Positions 22,698-30,793 are shown, counted from the first letter of the stretch. The stretch is 36,789 nt of DNA from Candidatus Gastranaerophilales bacterium (GCA_023662705.1 JAMPIM010000017.1:1-36789); one strand, 5' to 3'. Notes: generated by a model from the sequence alone, not told the origin. Translations and numbers: made by a program.

Positions 22698-22762
22698 TAA
22701 TTTAAATAGATTAAGTGCTACTATGAATAGCGTTGCTACAAATAGTAGCATTATTAATTTAT
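22643..22762 (+). ncRNA. Predicted structured antisense RNA 2 (about 120 nt)
   Basis: The RNA would open with a 7-bp stem TAGGGGG/CCCCCTA (22642-22648, 22691-22697) enclosing a long imperfect hairpin (22648-22658 with 22672-22682). It would finish at a 9-bp hairpin TGCTACTAT/ATAGTAGCA (22716-22724, 22742-22750) followed by a T/A-rich tail. It is antisense to peptide gene 2. The layout and length match the predicted RNA at 7743-7856. The inner hairpin has a C-A mismatch on this strand but a G-U pair on the other, so the 5' structure may be selected mainly on the minus strand. Confidence 0.36.
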
Positions 22763-22769
22763 CCATCAT
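22695..22769 (-). CDS. Tiny hydrophobic peptide 2 (24 aa), type I toxin-like
   Basis: The peptide starts MMDKLIMLLFVATLF and ends IVALNLFKL. It is a single predicted membrane helix with charged residues only near its ends. The SD is exceptionally strong (GGAAGGAGGG) before the ATG at 22769. The N-terminus aligns with the peptide at 7801-7902, and the two leaders share AAGCT and AAGGAGGGTTT. A promoter (TTGTTA-17 nt-TATAAT) lies upstream, giving a 73-nt leader that can mask the SD by pairing. A predicted antisense RNA covers most of the gene. These are hallmarks of type I toxin genes, but toxicity is inference. A leader or sensor peptide is the alternative. Confidence 0.52.
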   Translation of the reverse strand: MMDKLIMLLFVATLFIVALNLFKL

Positions 22770-22775
22770 AGTTTT

Positions 22776-22828
22776 AAACCCTCCTTCCTAGCTTATTCTA
22801 TAGTACTCGTGTGTTAGGAGTCGGGTTT
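22776..22828 (-). promoter_or_regulatory. SD-masking fold in the leader of peptide gene 2
   Basis: In the minus-strand leader, AAACCC (22828-22823) can pair with GGGTTT (22781-22776), and TCCT (22819-22816) with AGGA (22785-22782), leaving a 3-nt bulge. This hides the ribosome binding site in the full-length leader. A second inverted repeat, TAGTACCTC with GAGTACTA, brackets the upstream arm. Confidence 0.45.
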
Positions 22829-22848
22829 GAGGTACTACCCTAAATGTC

Positions 22849-22899
22849 ATTATATCATAAGTTTTCCAAATTAACAATGCAAAACCTTTGTGCTACAAT
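22849..22899. promoter_or_regulatory. Overlapping divergent promoters of peptide gene 2 and gtrA
   Basis: The minus promoter TTGTTA (22877-22872), 17 nt, TATAAT (22854-22849) and the plus promoter TTAACA (22871-22876), 17 nt, TACAAT (22894-22899) share their -35 hexamers. The plus -10 ends 6 nt before the gtrA ATG. The HTH gene 1 locus has the same shared -35 design. Confidence 0.58.
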
Positions 22900-22905
22900 A
22901 GCAAA

Positions 22906-23298
22906 ATGAAGTATTGGTTTAGTCTTTCGGACAAAATAAGATTTTTATTGATTGGAGCTTTTAATGCAGGGTTGTCATATATTATGTATTCAACTCTCGT
23001 ATTTTTGCTTGGTGCGGAAGCTTATCAAATTGCGCTTGCGCTTGCGTGGGTTATTTCTTCCGTTACTTCGTTTACTACTCAGAGATTATTTGTTTTTAAT
23101 GTTAAAGGAAATATCTTTAAACAGTATTGTAAATGCTGTACTACCTGGGTTTTCAGTTATATGATTAATGCCGGTTTGCTGGAAATGTTTGTTAAAAAAT
23201 TGCATCTGAATGTTTATATTGCGCAGATTATTGCAACTTTGATTGCGGCTGTGTTTACTTATATCCTTTTCAAGAAATTTGCATTCAAACGCAGATAA
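22906..23298 (+). CDS. GtrA-family membrane protein
   Basis: The 130-residue product has four predicted membrane helices and the GtrA-family start (KIRFLLIGAFNAGLSYIMYS), an R-F-x-x-[V/I]-G-x-x-N-x-x-x-x-x-x-x-Y pattern, plus a basic end (FKKFAFKRR). GtrA-like proteins are thought to flip lipid-linked sugars for cell-surface glycans or teichoic acids. The ATG at 22906 (MKYWFSLSDK) is preferred over the upstream in-frame start at 22888, because the -10 TACAAT overlaps the latter; there is no SD. No glycosyltransferase is adjacent, so the glycan it serves is unknown. Confidence 0.82.
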   Translation: MKYWFSLSDKIRFLLIGAFNAGLSYIMYSTLVFLLGAEAYQIALALAWVISSVTSFTTQRLFVFNVKGNIFKQYCKCCTTWVFSYMINAGLLEMFVKKLHLNVYIAQIIATLIAAVFTYILFKKFAFKRR

Positions 23299-23409
23299 AA
23301 ATTTTAATTCATTTAACATTACCATCGATTTTGCTTTTGCTACAATTCCGTCTTGTATCAGCTTTTTTTAATATTAAGTTGTTAAATTACGACTAAAAAG
23401 GAAAAAGCT

Positions 23410-24069
23410 ATGCAAATAAAAATACTATTGGTCGAAGACCAAAAACTTATGCGTATCGGGATTAAATCATTATTTTGCGATTATCCTGATTTAGAAATTA
23501 TCGGTGAAGCTTCAAGCGGTAAAGAAGCGGTTGAAAAATGTAAATTAATTAAGCCTGATGTTGTACTTATGGATTTGGGTCTTCCTGATATTTCAGGAAT
23601 TGAAGCTACGAAACAGATTCTTGAATACAATAATAATATCAGAGTAATTATTTTGACTTCGCATAATTCGGAAGAAGAAGTTACTTCTGCCCTGCAAGCT
23701 GGCGCAAGTGCCTATGTTATTAAGGATATTGCGACAGATTTTCTGATGAATGTTATTAAGATGATTAAAGCGGGTGCTATGTGGCTTGATCCGCATGTAG
23801 TACCGTTTATTCGGGATAAAAATTGCGGAATTGTTCCAGCAAGACAGCTTTCAAGGACTGTTTTTAAAGAACGCCACTCGAACCTTACACAGCGTGAATA
23901 TGAGGTTTTGAAACTAATTGTAGATGGTCAGTCTAACAGTGATATTGCAAGAACACTTACAATAAGCGAGCATACAGCAAAAGCGCATGTTTGTAATATT
24001 ATTCAGAAGCTTGTGGTTGATGATAGGACTCAGGCTGCGGTTAAAGCATTAAAAGAAGGGCTCGTATAA
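23410..24069 (+). CDS. NarL/FixJ-family response regulator
   Basis: The 219-residue regulator has a receiver domain (LLVEDQKLM, phospho-acceptor D55 in VLMDLGLPD, conserved Thr-Ser in ILTSHNSEEE, Lys in VIKDIATDF) and a C-terminal LuxR-type HTH (about 150-212) with LTQREYEVLKLIVDGQSNSD followed by IARTLTISEHTAKAHV. It is a transcriptional activator or repressor controlled by phosphorylation. AAAAAGG is upstream of the ATG. No kinase is adjacent; the soluble kinase at 12504 is a possible but unproven partner. Its stop codon lies inside the terminator hairpin. Confidence 0.93.
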   Translation: MQIKILLVEDQKLMRIGIKSLFCDYPDLEIIGEASSGKEAVEKCKLIKPDVVLMDLGLPDISGIEATKQILEYNNNIRVIILTSHNSEEEVTSALQAGASAYVIKDIATDFLMNVIKMIKAGAMWLDPHVVPFIRDKNCGIVPARQLSRTVFKERHSNLTQREYEVLKLIVDGQSNSDIARTLTISEHTAKAHVCNIIQKLVVDDRTQAAVKALKEGLV

Positions 24070-24082
24070 CGAGCCCTTTGTT
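24058..24082. terminator. Bidirectional terminator between the NarL-type regulator and the pilin-like gene
   Basis: GGGCTCGT-ATA-ACGAGCCC (24058-24076) is a perfect 8-bp hairpin followed by TTTGTTTT on the plus strand and TTCTTTT on the minus strand. It includes the regulator's stop codon. Confidence 0.82.
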
Positions 24083-24085
24083 TTA

Positions 24086-24889
24086 TTAATAATTAATTTT
24101 ATAACCTTCTGCAACGACTCTGCCGGTACAACCTAATCCATTAAGTCTGATATTATTGTCAAGACACCTGATGGCAGAAGTGTTGCTGCTCCAGAGTCGG
24201 CCATCTCCGCCATTGCTAAATAGAGATTCGTCTTTACCTCCCCAAGGATATAATTTACCATTATGACCAAGATAGAAAATAAAAATGTCTCTTCCTAGTG
24301 TATTAGGTGCATTTTTACCGTTTACATCAATTGTTATTTTGGCAGCAGGCTTGAATAATGCTCCGCCTCTCGATTTGATGCTATCAATCTCAGCATCACT
24401 AGGCTCAAGATTTCTCATTGTTACGAAGAAAAGAGTTGCACCACTTTTGAGTGTTAAGATATGCTCATATGTTGCATCATCCTCATGAAGTAATTCTAAA
24501 GTACCATTAATGCGTGATTGTCGACTCCCATTGGTATTTAATCCATAAGGCCCATTGGAATTATAATATGCTACTTCACTTGCTACATTTCTTTCAAATC
24601 CTGTTATGTTAATATAATTACCTATAAGACCCGCAAAACGCTGGTTGTTTCTTACATTTGTATCTTCCCAGGCTTCTGTGTCAAAAAGTAAATCTTCTGA
24701 ATCAACACCTTCTTTTGCTATCATTGTTGTAAAACCGTTTTCCAGTGTTGAAACTGCTGCTGCTAAACGCGCAGCATTTGAAGAATTCTGTATACTTGCT
24801 ATAAATGTCGGTGCGGTTAGAGATGATATAACGCCTATAATACCAAGAGCAATCAAAACTTCCGCCAGAGTAAATCCATATTTTTTCAT
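24086..24889 (-). CDS. Type IV pilin-like / type II secretion pseudopilin
   Basis: The N-terminus MKKYGFTLAEVLIALGIIGV is a class III (prepilin peptidase) signal: cleavage before F6, with the conserved E at mature position 5 and a hydrophobic assembly helix. The remaining 240 residues form a soluble domain without motifs known to me, ending in a Cys-containing segment (CLDNNIRLNGLGCTGR) that could form a disulphide loop, as in pilins. GGAGAG precedes the ATG at 24889. It is a single-gene unit, so other pilus genes lie elsewhere. The GspE-like protein at 10789 belongs to the same machinery family but appears catalytically altered. Confidence 0.82.
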   Translation of the reverse strand: MKKYGFTLAEVLIALGIIGVISSLTAPTFIASIQNSSNAARLAAAVSTLENGFTTMIAKEGVDSEDLLFDTEAWEDTNVRNNQRFAGLIGNYINITGFERNVASEVAYYNSNGPYGLNTNGSRQSRINGTLELLHEDDATYEHILTLKSGATLFFVTMRNLEPSDAEIDSIKSRGGALFKPAAKITIDVNGKNAPNTLGRDIFIFYLGHNGKLYPWGGKDESLFSNGGDGRLWSSNTSAIRCLDNNIRLNGLGCTGRVVAEGYKINY

Positions 24890-24954
24890 AATGCTCTCCT
24901 GTAATAACTACAATTGTATAATACCATATTGTTCAAGGTTTGTGAAGTTACATT

Positions 24955-24983
24955 TTGTTTTTTTATTTGATTTGAGGTATATA
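24955..24983 (+). promoter_or_regulatory. Predicted promoter of the 24990 gene, possibly leaderless
   Basis: TTGTTT (24955-24960), 17 nt, TATATA (24978-24983), with the -10 ending 6 nt before the ATG at 24990. A GAGG at 24974-24977 is too far from the ATG to be an ideal SD. Confidence 0.35.
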
Positions 24984-24989
24984 TATATT

Positions 24990-25808
24990 ATGAAGAAGAG
25001 GTTGTTGGGGAGTATTTTATTATTATCAACTACGATGGCTTTAGCTGCGCCGTCGGAGGTGGTTACACTTGGTAATGATATTGAAAAGCCTGCTTATACG
25101 ACTGGCGATATTAATAAAAATATCAAAGGGTCGCTGTTAGTAAACGATACCGAAACTCTTTCAAATATTATTGATAACCAAAAAGACCATGATATTAAAG
25201 ATTTGGAAAAACTCTGGCAGGGTACGGTTGAGAATAATCAGGTTATTGAATTCGCGCTCAAAAAACTTTCTACACCTGAATCCCAGCGCAGAATCCACTC
25301 TTCTTTGATGGCAAAAACACTTTCTGCTATCGTTTCAGGAGCGTCTTTTGTTCCGAGTTTAATGGGTGCTAATCCTGCAATTCAGACTTCGGCATTTTCT
25401 GTGGGAAGAGTTGCGCAAGGACTTTTGAATAAGAAAAATGTTCCTCAGGAAACTCCGCTTACGGATACTGAGTTGATTGAGCTTGCGAGTATGGTTGAAG
25501 AACTTCAGGATTCTTTAATTAGTTCTTATTACAACTACAAGAATACTCTTTCTCAACTAAAAACAACACGTTCTAAAATGCTTTTGTACAGTAAAAATTA
25601 CTCTAAAGCTTCAGGTAGTTCGGATGTGTTAGAAGTTGCTATTTCATCGTCACTATATGATTCTATGAGATTACAGGAATACAAATTGGAACAATCTGCT
25701 AAAAAATATCATATTCAACTACAGCGTCTTGCAGGCAAAAAAGCTGTCGATTCACTGGAAATGTACCAGTATGATTTTGACAATATGTTGTATAAGGAGG
25801 GTAAATAG
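24990..25808 (+). CDS. Exported helical protein, first of two tandem paralogues
   Basis: The 272-residue protein has a Sec signal peptide (MKKRLLGSILLLSTTMALAA, cleavage probably before PSEV) and is otherwise helical. It shares with the next gene a D-L-x-x-L-W-Q-G motif, an F-A-[L/I]-x-K-L-S-x-P motif, a Gly/Ala-rich hydrophobic stretch (about 115-135) and a C-terminal coiled coil ending in L-x-x-L-x-G. The periodic Y-x-x-x-x-x-x-x-A helices recall the alpha-barrel part of TolC-type proteins, but the beta-barrel strands are not evident. The start at 24990 places the signal peptide at the N-terminus. It is followed directly by its paralogue, sharing an operon. Confidence 0.68.
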   Translation: MKKRLLGSILLLSTTMALAAPSEVVTLGNDIEKPAYTTGDINKNIKGSLLVNDTETLSNIIDNQKDHDIKDLEKLWQGTVENNQVIEFALKKLSTPESQRRIHSSLMAKTLSAIVSGASFVPSLMGANPAIQTSAFSVGRVAQGLLNKKNVPQETPLTDTELIELASMVEELQDSLISSYYNYKNTLSQLKTTRSKMLLYSKNYSKASGSSDVLEVAISSSLYDSMRLQEYKLEQSAKKYHIQLQRLAGKKAVDSLEMYQYDFDNMLYKEGK

Positions 25809-25809
25809 G

Positions 25810-26685
25810 ATGAAGAAAGTAATTTCTGCAATTTTATTAGCTTTGTTTATGCAAACATCTGTTTTTGCAGAGTTGTCTCTTGATGATTTAGCTTCTCCTC
25901 AAGAATGTTTTTATCGATTAGGAACAACAGACAGTCCTGAAATAAAAGCTGATTTTGAAATTGAACCTGTTGTTAAACCTGTTGTACAAAAAGAAGTTAC
26001 TGTAAAAGATACACAAAACATTACTTATGCGGATTTGAGTATCAAAAAAATGGCATTAGAGATTTCCCAAAGCTTGGAAATTGAATACGATGAAATGCAG
26101 GCGGATTTGTCGCTTTTATGGCAGGGGGCTGCAACAAGAAGTGATACAATTAAGTTTGCCATTTATAAACTTTCTAATCCTGATAAAGACAAACCTGATT
26201 CAAGTGCTGTAAAAAAAGTTTTAACTACTATTGCAGGCATGTCGACTTTTGTCGGGGCAGGTATGGGAAACCCTGTGCTTGCGAGTGCTGCGCTTATTGG
26301 CGGGAACACTCTCGGGATTATGTCATCCGATACCAAGGCTCTGAATTATAAATATTCTCAGGTTACTGATGCGGATATGATTATCCTTGTTAGAAAAGTT
26401 GAGGATTTACAGCAGAAAGTTGTTGATTTGTATTATGATTATTTGACTGCAAGACAGTTGTATAATATGACTACAGCTTCTGTGGAAAAATGTTATAAGA
26501 ATTATCAGGCTTCGCAGAAACTTTCTAAAGAAGTTATTTTGATTACGGATACTTTTTATCGTGAATCACTGGATGAGCAGCAAAAAGCCCGCGGAAGGTT
26601 CTTTGAAGCACGTTCCAGACTGGAACAGCTTGTTGGTAATGATGTGTTCAGACAGTTTGAAGAAATTATTGATAAACGGGGGTAA
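25810..26685 (+). CDS. Exported helical protein, second of two tandem paralogues
   Basis: The 291-residue protein opens with a signal peptide (MKKVISAILLALFMQTSVFA). It repeats the D-L-x-x-L-W-Q-G and K-L-S-x-P motifs of the upstream gene, with a longer N-terminal part rich in charged residues. Its C-terminus (QQKARGRFFEARSRLEQLVG) is the clearest TolC-like coiled-coil stretch. A strong SD (AAGGAGG, 25795-25801) lies inside the end of the first gene. The pair looks like a tandem duplication that has diverged, perhaps forming a periplasmic heteromer. No transporter is adjacent. The function is unknown. Confidence 0.7.
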   Translation: MKKVISAILLALFMQTSVFAELSLDDLASPQECFYRLGTTDSPEIKADFEIEPVVKPVVQKEVTVKDTQNITYADLSIKKMALEISQSLEIEYDEMQADLSLLWQGAATRSDTIKFAIYKLSNPDKDKPDSSAVKKVLTTIAGMSTFVGAGMGNPVLASAALIGGNTLGIMSSDTKALNYKYSQVTDADMIILVRKVEDLQQKVVDLYYDYLTARQLYNMTTASVEKCYKNYQASQKLSKEVILITDTFYRESLDEQQKARGRFFEARSRLEQLVGNDVFRQFEEIIDKRG

Positions 26686-26721
26686 ATAGATTGTAAATAT
26701 TTATCCCTTTTGCTCTTATTA

Positions 26722-26730
26722 TGATATAAT
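26722..26730 (+). promoter_or_regulatory. Predicted extended -10 promoter of the ftsI-murE operon, leaderless type
   Basis: TGATATAAT (26722-26730) is an extended -10 element. It ends 6 nt before the ATG at 26737, so transcription would start at the start codon; no SD or clear -35 is seen. Confidence 0.5.
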
Positions 26731-26736
26731 TTTCCT

Positions 26737-28470
26737 ATGGAGAGAAGGACTCAAATCGTAGACAGGTCAAATAAAAACAAAATGTTCTCTGAAAGAATTT
26801 TATGGCTTCAGGTAATATTTTTGTCTGCAATAATTTTGTTTATTTTGTATCTTCTCTTTGTACAGGTTTTTGACGGAAAACATTATCGTGATAAGGCAAA
26901 GCGACAGCGTAAGGCTTATTCTTTTGTTATGCGCGGTAATATTTATGACAGAAACGGGATTAAACTGGTAACCGATACTGTTTATTATGATATTTTTGCA
27001 AGACGCGATGACTTTGTACATACTCCCGAAGAGCTTGCGGAACTTCTTTCTCCGATTTTGAATATTCCTTATGTGAATTTGGTTGAGAAATTAAAAAGCA
27101 AAGACCCTTTGATTTCTTTGAAGAAGAATGTTGACAGACAAACCCGTGATAAGATTGCAAAACTGAATTTGCGCGAAATCCCGATGGATAAAAAGAGCAT
27201 TAGAACATACCCTCAAGGCTCGCTTGCGGCTCACGTTTTAGGCTATTATAACTTTGATGCGGATGAAGCTTCCGGGGTTGAATATACTGCTAAAGATAAA
27301 TTAGAAAGTGTTACTAAAGGAAGTGATTTGGAAATCACTCCTCGCGGAAAGGTTATTTATAATATAACAACAGACCCTGTATCTGCAACTATTGCTCCAA
27401 AAGGTAAAGATGTTACTTTGACAATTGATGCGGCTGTTCAGCACGTTTGCGAAAAAGCATTAATGAAGGCTATTCATAAATTCAATGCATATAGAGGTGC
27501 TGTAATTGTTATGAATCCTCGTAACGGGGAAATTCTTGCTTATGCGGTTTATCCGAATTTTGACCCGAATAATTATAAAGCAACTTCAACATTCCAGAAA
27601 AAGAACTGGACTCTTACCGATGTTTTCCCTCCGGGGTCGACATTTAAAACTATTACGGTGGCTTCTGCTATGGAATTGGGTAAGATTAATCGATATTCAA
27701 AAGTTAGTGATACAGGTAAGATAAAAATTGCAGGTTGGGAAATCAAAAACTACGATTATGCAAGACGTCCGAATCCGGGTATGATTGATTTGGTTTATTT
27801 GTTTGAACACTCAAGTAACGTAGCTTCTGTAGTTGTTGCACAAATGATGAACCGTGATGAGTTTTATGGAATGCTCAAAAAATTCGGATACGGTGAAAAA
27901 ACAGGGATTGACCTTCCAGGGGAATCTGTTGGTATTTTAAAACCTGCAAGAAAATGGGATGTATCTGACCATGCAACAATGGGTTACGGATACGGAACTT
28001 CTGTTACTGCAATACAGATGGTTTCAGCGGTTTCTGCTATAGCAAATGAAGGGGTTCGGGTTACTCCGCACGTTATAAAGTATTCACCTGAAGAAGAAGC
28101 TATCAAAGTTAAACGCACTCAGGTTATGTCAGCTGAGCATGCAAAAGTTTTGACTGAGATTTTGACAGAAAGTATTAATCGAAGCAAATCTCCGATTAAA
28201 ATGGATAACTATAATATTGCCGCAAAAACAGGGACTTCAATCAAACCAAAAGAAGACGGAAGCGGTTATACAAACAAAATGTACACATCAATTGTCGGGT
28301 ATTTACCATCAAGCGACCCGCAGGTATTAATATATGTAATAGTTGACTCGGCTCAAGGTGGTGAAATTTGGGGTAACACGGTTGCCGCTCCTATATTTAA
28401 GGAAATTTCAACACAGGTTACTCACATCCTAAATTTACAACCGGACAAGTTTACAAATAAAAAAGGATAA
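26737..28470 (+). CDS. ftsI: Penicillin-binding transpeptidase, FtsI/PBP2 class
   Basis: This is a class B penicillin-binding protein that cross-links peptidoglycan, probably at the septum. The 577-residue product has one N-terminal membrane anchor (ILWLQVIFLSAIILFILYLL, about 24-43), the PBP dimerisation domain, and the transpeptidase domain with S301-T-F-K304 (in PPGSTFK), S359-S-N361, and K497-T-G499. Its position 3 nt before murE matches the classical dcw order ftsI-murE, although the rest of that cluster (mraZ, mraW, murF, mraY) is absent here. No PASTA domains are present. The predicted mRNA is leaderless. An elongation-specific PBP2 is the alternative, but the murE neighbour favours FtsI. 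Confidence 0.88.
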   Translation: MERRTQIVDRSNKNKMFSERILWLQVIFLSAIILFILYLLFVQVFDGKHYRDKAKRQRKAYSFVMRGNIYDRNGIKLVTDTVYYDIFARRDDFVHTPEELAELLSPILNIPYVNLVEKLKSKDPLISLKKNVDRQTRDKIAKLNLREIPMDKKSIRTYPQGSLAAHVLGYYNFDADEASGVEYTAKDKLESVTKGSDLEITPRGKVIYNITTDPVSATIAPKGKDVTLTIDAAVQHVCEKALMKAIHKFNAYRGAVIVMNPRNGEILAYAVYPNFDPNNYKATSTFQKKNWTLTDVFPPGSTFKTITVASAMELGKINRYSKVSDTGKIKIAGWEIKNYDYARRPNPGMIDLVYLFEHSSNVASVVVAQMMNRDEFYGMLKKFGYGEKTGIDLPGESVGILKPARKWDVSDHATMGYGYGTSVTAIQMVSAVSAIANEGVRVTPHVIKYSPEEEAIKVKRTQVMSAEHAKVLTEILTESINRSKSPIKMDNYNIAAKTGTSIKPKEDGSGYTNKMYTSIVGYLPSSDPQVLIYVIVDSAQGGEIWGNTVAAPIFKEISTQVTHILNLQPDKFTNKKG

Positions 28471-28473
28471 ATT

Positions 28474-29937
28474 ATGAGATTAGGAAATTTAGTTAAAAGT
28501 ATTGATTTTATTGAATTAGTTAATATAGAAGATTATGATGAAGAAATAGAAGGTATTAAATATAATTCTAAAAGAGTTCAACCGGGTGACTTGTTTGTCT
28601 GTTTGACAGGTGAACACGTTGACGGACACGAATACGCTGACGAAGCTATTGCAAACGGTGCGATTGCTTGTGTTGTTGAAAGACGTTTGAGCAGTGATGC
28701 TCCTCAGATAGTAGTTCATTCAACAGAAGAAACTATTGCGCAGATATCAAGTGAATTTTTTGCAAATCCTTCAAGAAAACTTAATATGATTGGAGTTACA
28801 GGTACTAACGGAAAAACAACCGTTACTCATTTAATCCAAAAATTATATGAAGCTTTTGACCAAAAATGCGCCCTAATCGGTACTTTGGGACATAAATTTT
28901 CAAGTGCGGATGATTACAGGGATGCAAAACATACAACTCCTCAAGCTCCTGAATTACAAGAACTTTTATGGAACATAAACGAAAAATGTATTGATAATGT
29001 TGTAATGGAAGTTTCTTCTCACTCGCTTGTTCAGCATAGAGTTGATTATGTTGATTTCAACGGTGCTGTATTGACTAACCTTACTCAGGACCATTTGGAT
29101 TTTCATATTACAATGAATAATTATTTCAAAGCAAAAGCTATTTTGTTCTCTGAGCTTGTAACAGGGGATTTTGCGGTAATTAATAACGATGATGAGTATG
29201 CTGAAAGATTTAAAGAAGTTATTTCTTCTGGTGTAAATACTTATACATACGGTGTTACAGGCAAAGCTGATGTTATGGCAAAAGATATAACTTTTGGACA
29301 CGACGGTGCTACTTTTACATGTGTTGTAAAAGGTAAAGAATACAAAACAGCGTTGGCAATGAACGGTATGTTTTCTGTTTATAATGTTCTTGCAGCTGTT
29401 ACAACTGCTTTAGCGTTAGGTTTTGATATTGAAAAATCTATCCGCGTATTGGAACAGATTCCCGGGGTTGCGGGAAGATTCGAAGTGGTTGTTACAAAAC
29501 CAACTGTAATTGTTGATTATGCACATACTCCTGACGGGTTAGAAAATGTACTTAAAGCAGCAAGAGATATAACTCCTTCAAACGCTAAACTGATTTGTAT
29601 TTTTGGCTGCGGCGGTGACAGAGATGCAACAAAACGTCCTAAAATGGGTAGAATTGCAGAAGACTATGCGGATAAAGTTATTGTAACAAGTGATAATCCA
29701 AGAAGCGAAAATCCTCAACAGATTATTACCGATATACTTGCAGGATTTAGAAGCGTTAATGAGGTTATTGTTGAACCGGATAGAGAACTTGCTATAAAAG
29801 AAGCTTATAAATTAGCTAATGCAACAGATGTTGTTCTTGTAGCGGGTAAAGGGCATGAAGATTATCAAATCTTAGCGGATGAAACAATTCACTTTGATGA
29901 TAGAGAAAAAGTAAGAGAAATCTTTGTTGGAGCGTAA
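28474..29937 (+). CDS. murE: UDP-MurNAc-L-Ala-D-Glu:meso-diaminopimelate ligase
   Basis: MurE adds the third residue to the peptidoglycan stem peptide in the cytoplasm. The 487-residue product has the Mur ligase ATP loop GVTGTNGKTT (107-116), the substrate motif HTTPQAPELQ, and the central EVSSHSL. The specificity motif D407-N-P-R (SDNPRSENP) marks meso-diaminopimelate rather than lysine as the added amino acid. AAGGAT lies upstream of the ATG. It follows ftsI by 3 nt and precedes the nagA-like gene by 1 nt. Confidence 0.94.
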   Translation: MRLGNLVKSIDFIELVNIEDYDEEIEGIKYNSKRVQPGDLFVCLTGEHVDGHEYADEAIANGAIACVVERRLSSDAPQIVVHSTEETIAQISSEFFANPSRKLNMIGVTGTNGKTTVTHLIQKLYEAFDQKCALIGTLGHKFSSADDYRDAKHTTPQAPELQELLWNINEKCIDNVVMEVSSHSLVQHRVDYVDFNGAVLTNLTQDHLDFHITMNNYFKAKAILFSELVTGDFAVINNDDEYAERFKEVISSGVNTYTYGVTGKADVMAKDITFGHDGATFTCVVKGKEYKTALAMNGMFSVYNVLAAVTTALALGFDIEKSIRVLEQIPGVAGRFEVVVTKPTVIVDYAHTPDGLENVLKAARDITPSNAKLICIFGCGGDRDATKRPKMGRIAEDYADKVIVTSDNPRSENPQQIITDILAGFRSVNEVIVEPDRELAIKEAYKLANATDVVLVAGKGHEDYQILADETIHFDDREKVREIFVGA

Positions 29938-29938
29938 T

Positions 29939-30793
29939 ATGCGAACTCCCTTATTAATAGAACAACACCTTCATGGTGCTTTTGGAGTTGATTTCAATAA
30001 AGCCGGAGCAGAGGATATCTTATTTGCAGCTAAAAAACTTCGTGAGCATGGCATTGGCGGTTTTTTCCCGACTCTTGTAACGGATTCGGTTGAGAATATT
30101 AAACGTCAAACTGCTGTGATTAAAGAAGCTTCAAGAAAGTCCAAAGCTATTTTGGGTATTCATCTTGAAGGTATTTTTATTAATCCTGAGAAAAAAGGGA
30201 TTCATAATCCTGAACATTTTTTACCGCTCACGGTTGAGAATTATCAGCTTATTGAAGATGATTTTATTAAGATTGTGACACTTGCTCCTGAGCTGGATGA
30301 AGGTTTAATTGATTATCTTCATCAAAAAGGGGTAAAAGTTCAGGCTGGACATTGTGTTGGTGGTGATTTGAGCAAAGTCGACGGAGTAACACACTTATTT
30401 AATGCTATGTCGGGGATTTCTCATCGCGGAAAATCAACTGCACTCTCTGCACTTACGGGTGATGTTTATACTGAAATTATTGCTGACGGAGTTCATGTGA
30501 GTGATGATGCTTTGAAACTTGTGTTCAAAGCTACAGATAAGATTATCTTGATAAGTGATGCACTCCCGATTACATATAGTGATATGAAAGAAACTGTTTT
30601 TGCAGATTCAAAAATCTATTACGACGGAGTGAAGGCAACTTCTACTGACGGAACAATTGCAGGTAGTACAACACTTTTGGACGGGATTGTTAAACGTCTG
30701 ATTAAATTAGGCTTGTTTAAACCTGAATATATTGAAAATGTTTACCGCTACCATGGTATTGAACCTATGGGAGAGATAGAATGGGGGGAATAA
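29939..30793 (+). CDS. NagA-like amidohydrolase (N-acetylglucosamine-6-phosphate deacetylase family), short form
   Basis: The 284-residue protein keeps the catalytic barrel of NagA: H-L-H-G near 10-13, HLEGIF with E77, AGH (H138), THLFNAM (H152), DGVHV (H186) and the catalytic aspartate in LISDALP (D207). It lacks the flanking small beta-sandwich domain, which accounts for it being about 90 residues shorter than typical NagA. The ATG at 29939 follows GGAG and overlaps nothing upstream; an in-frame TTG at 29924 lies inside murE. In this operon it could recycle cell-wall amino sugars. Another amidohydrolase substrate is possible because the missing domain may affect specificity. Confidence 0.78.
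   Translation: MRTPLLIEQHLHGAFGVDFNKAGAEDILFAAKKLREHGIGGFFPTLVTDSVENIKRQTAVIKEASRKSKAILGIHLEGIFINPEKKGIHNPEHFLPLTVENYQLIEDDFIKIVTLAPELDEGLIDYLHQKGVKVQAGHCVGGDLSKVDGVTHLFNAMSGISHRGKSTALSALTGDVYTEIIADGVHVSDDALKLVFKATDKIILISDALPITYSDMKETVFADSKIYYDGVKATSTDGTIAGSTTLLDGIVKRLIKLGLFKPEYIENVYRYHGIEPMGEIEWGE

Noticed and set aside
24645..24989. N-terminal extension of the first exported paralogue
   Set aside because: It is antisense to the pilin-like gene, and the signal peptide begins at the ATG at 24990.
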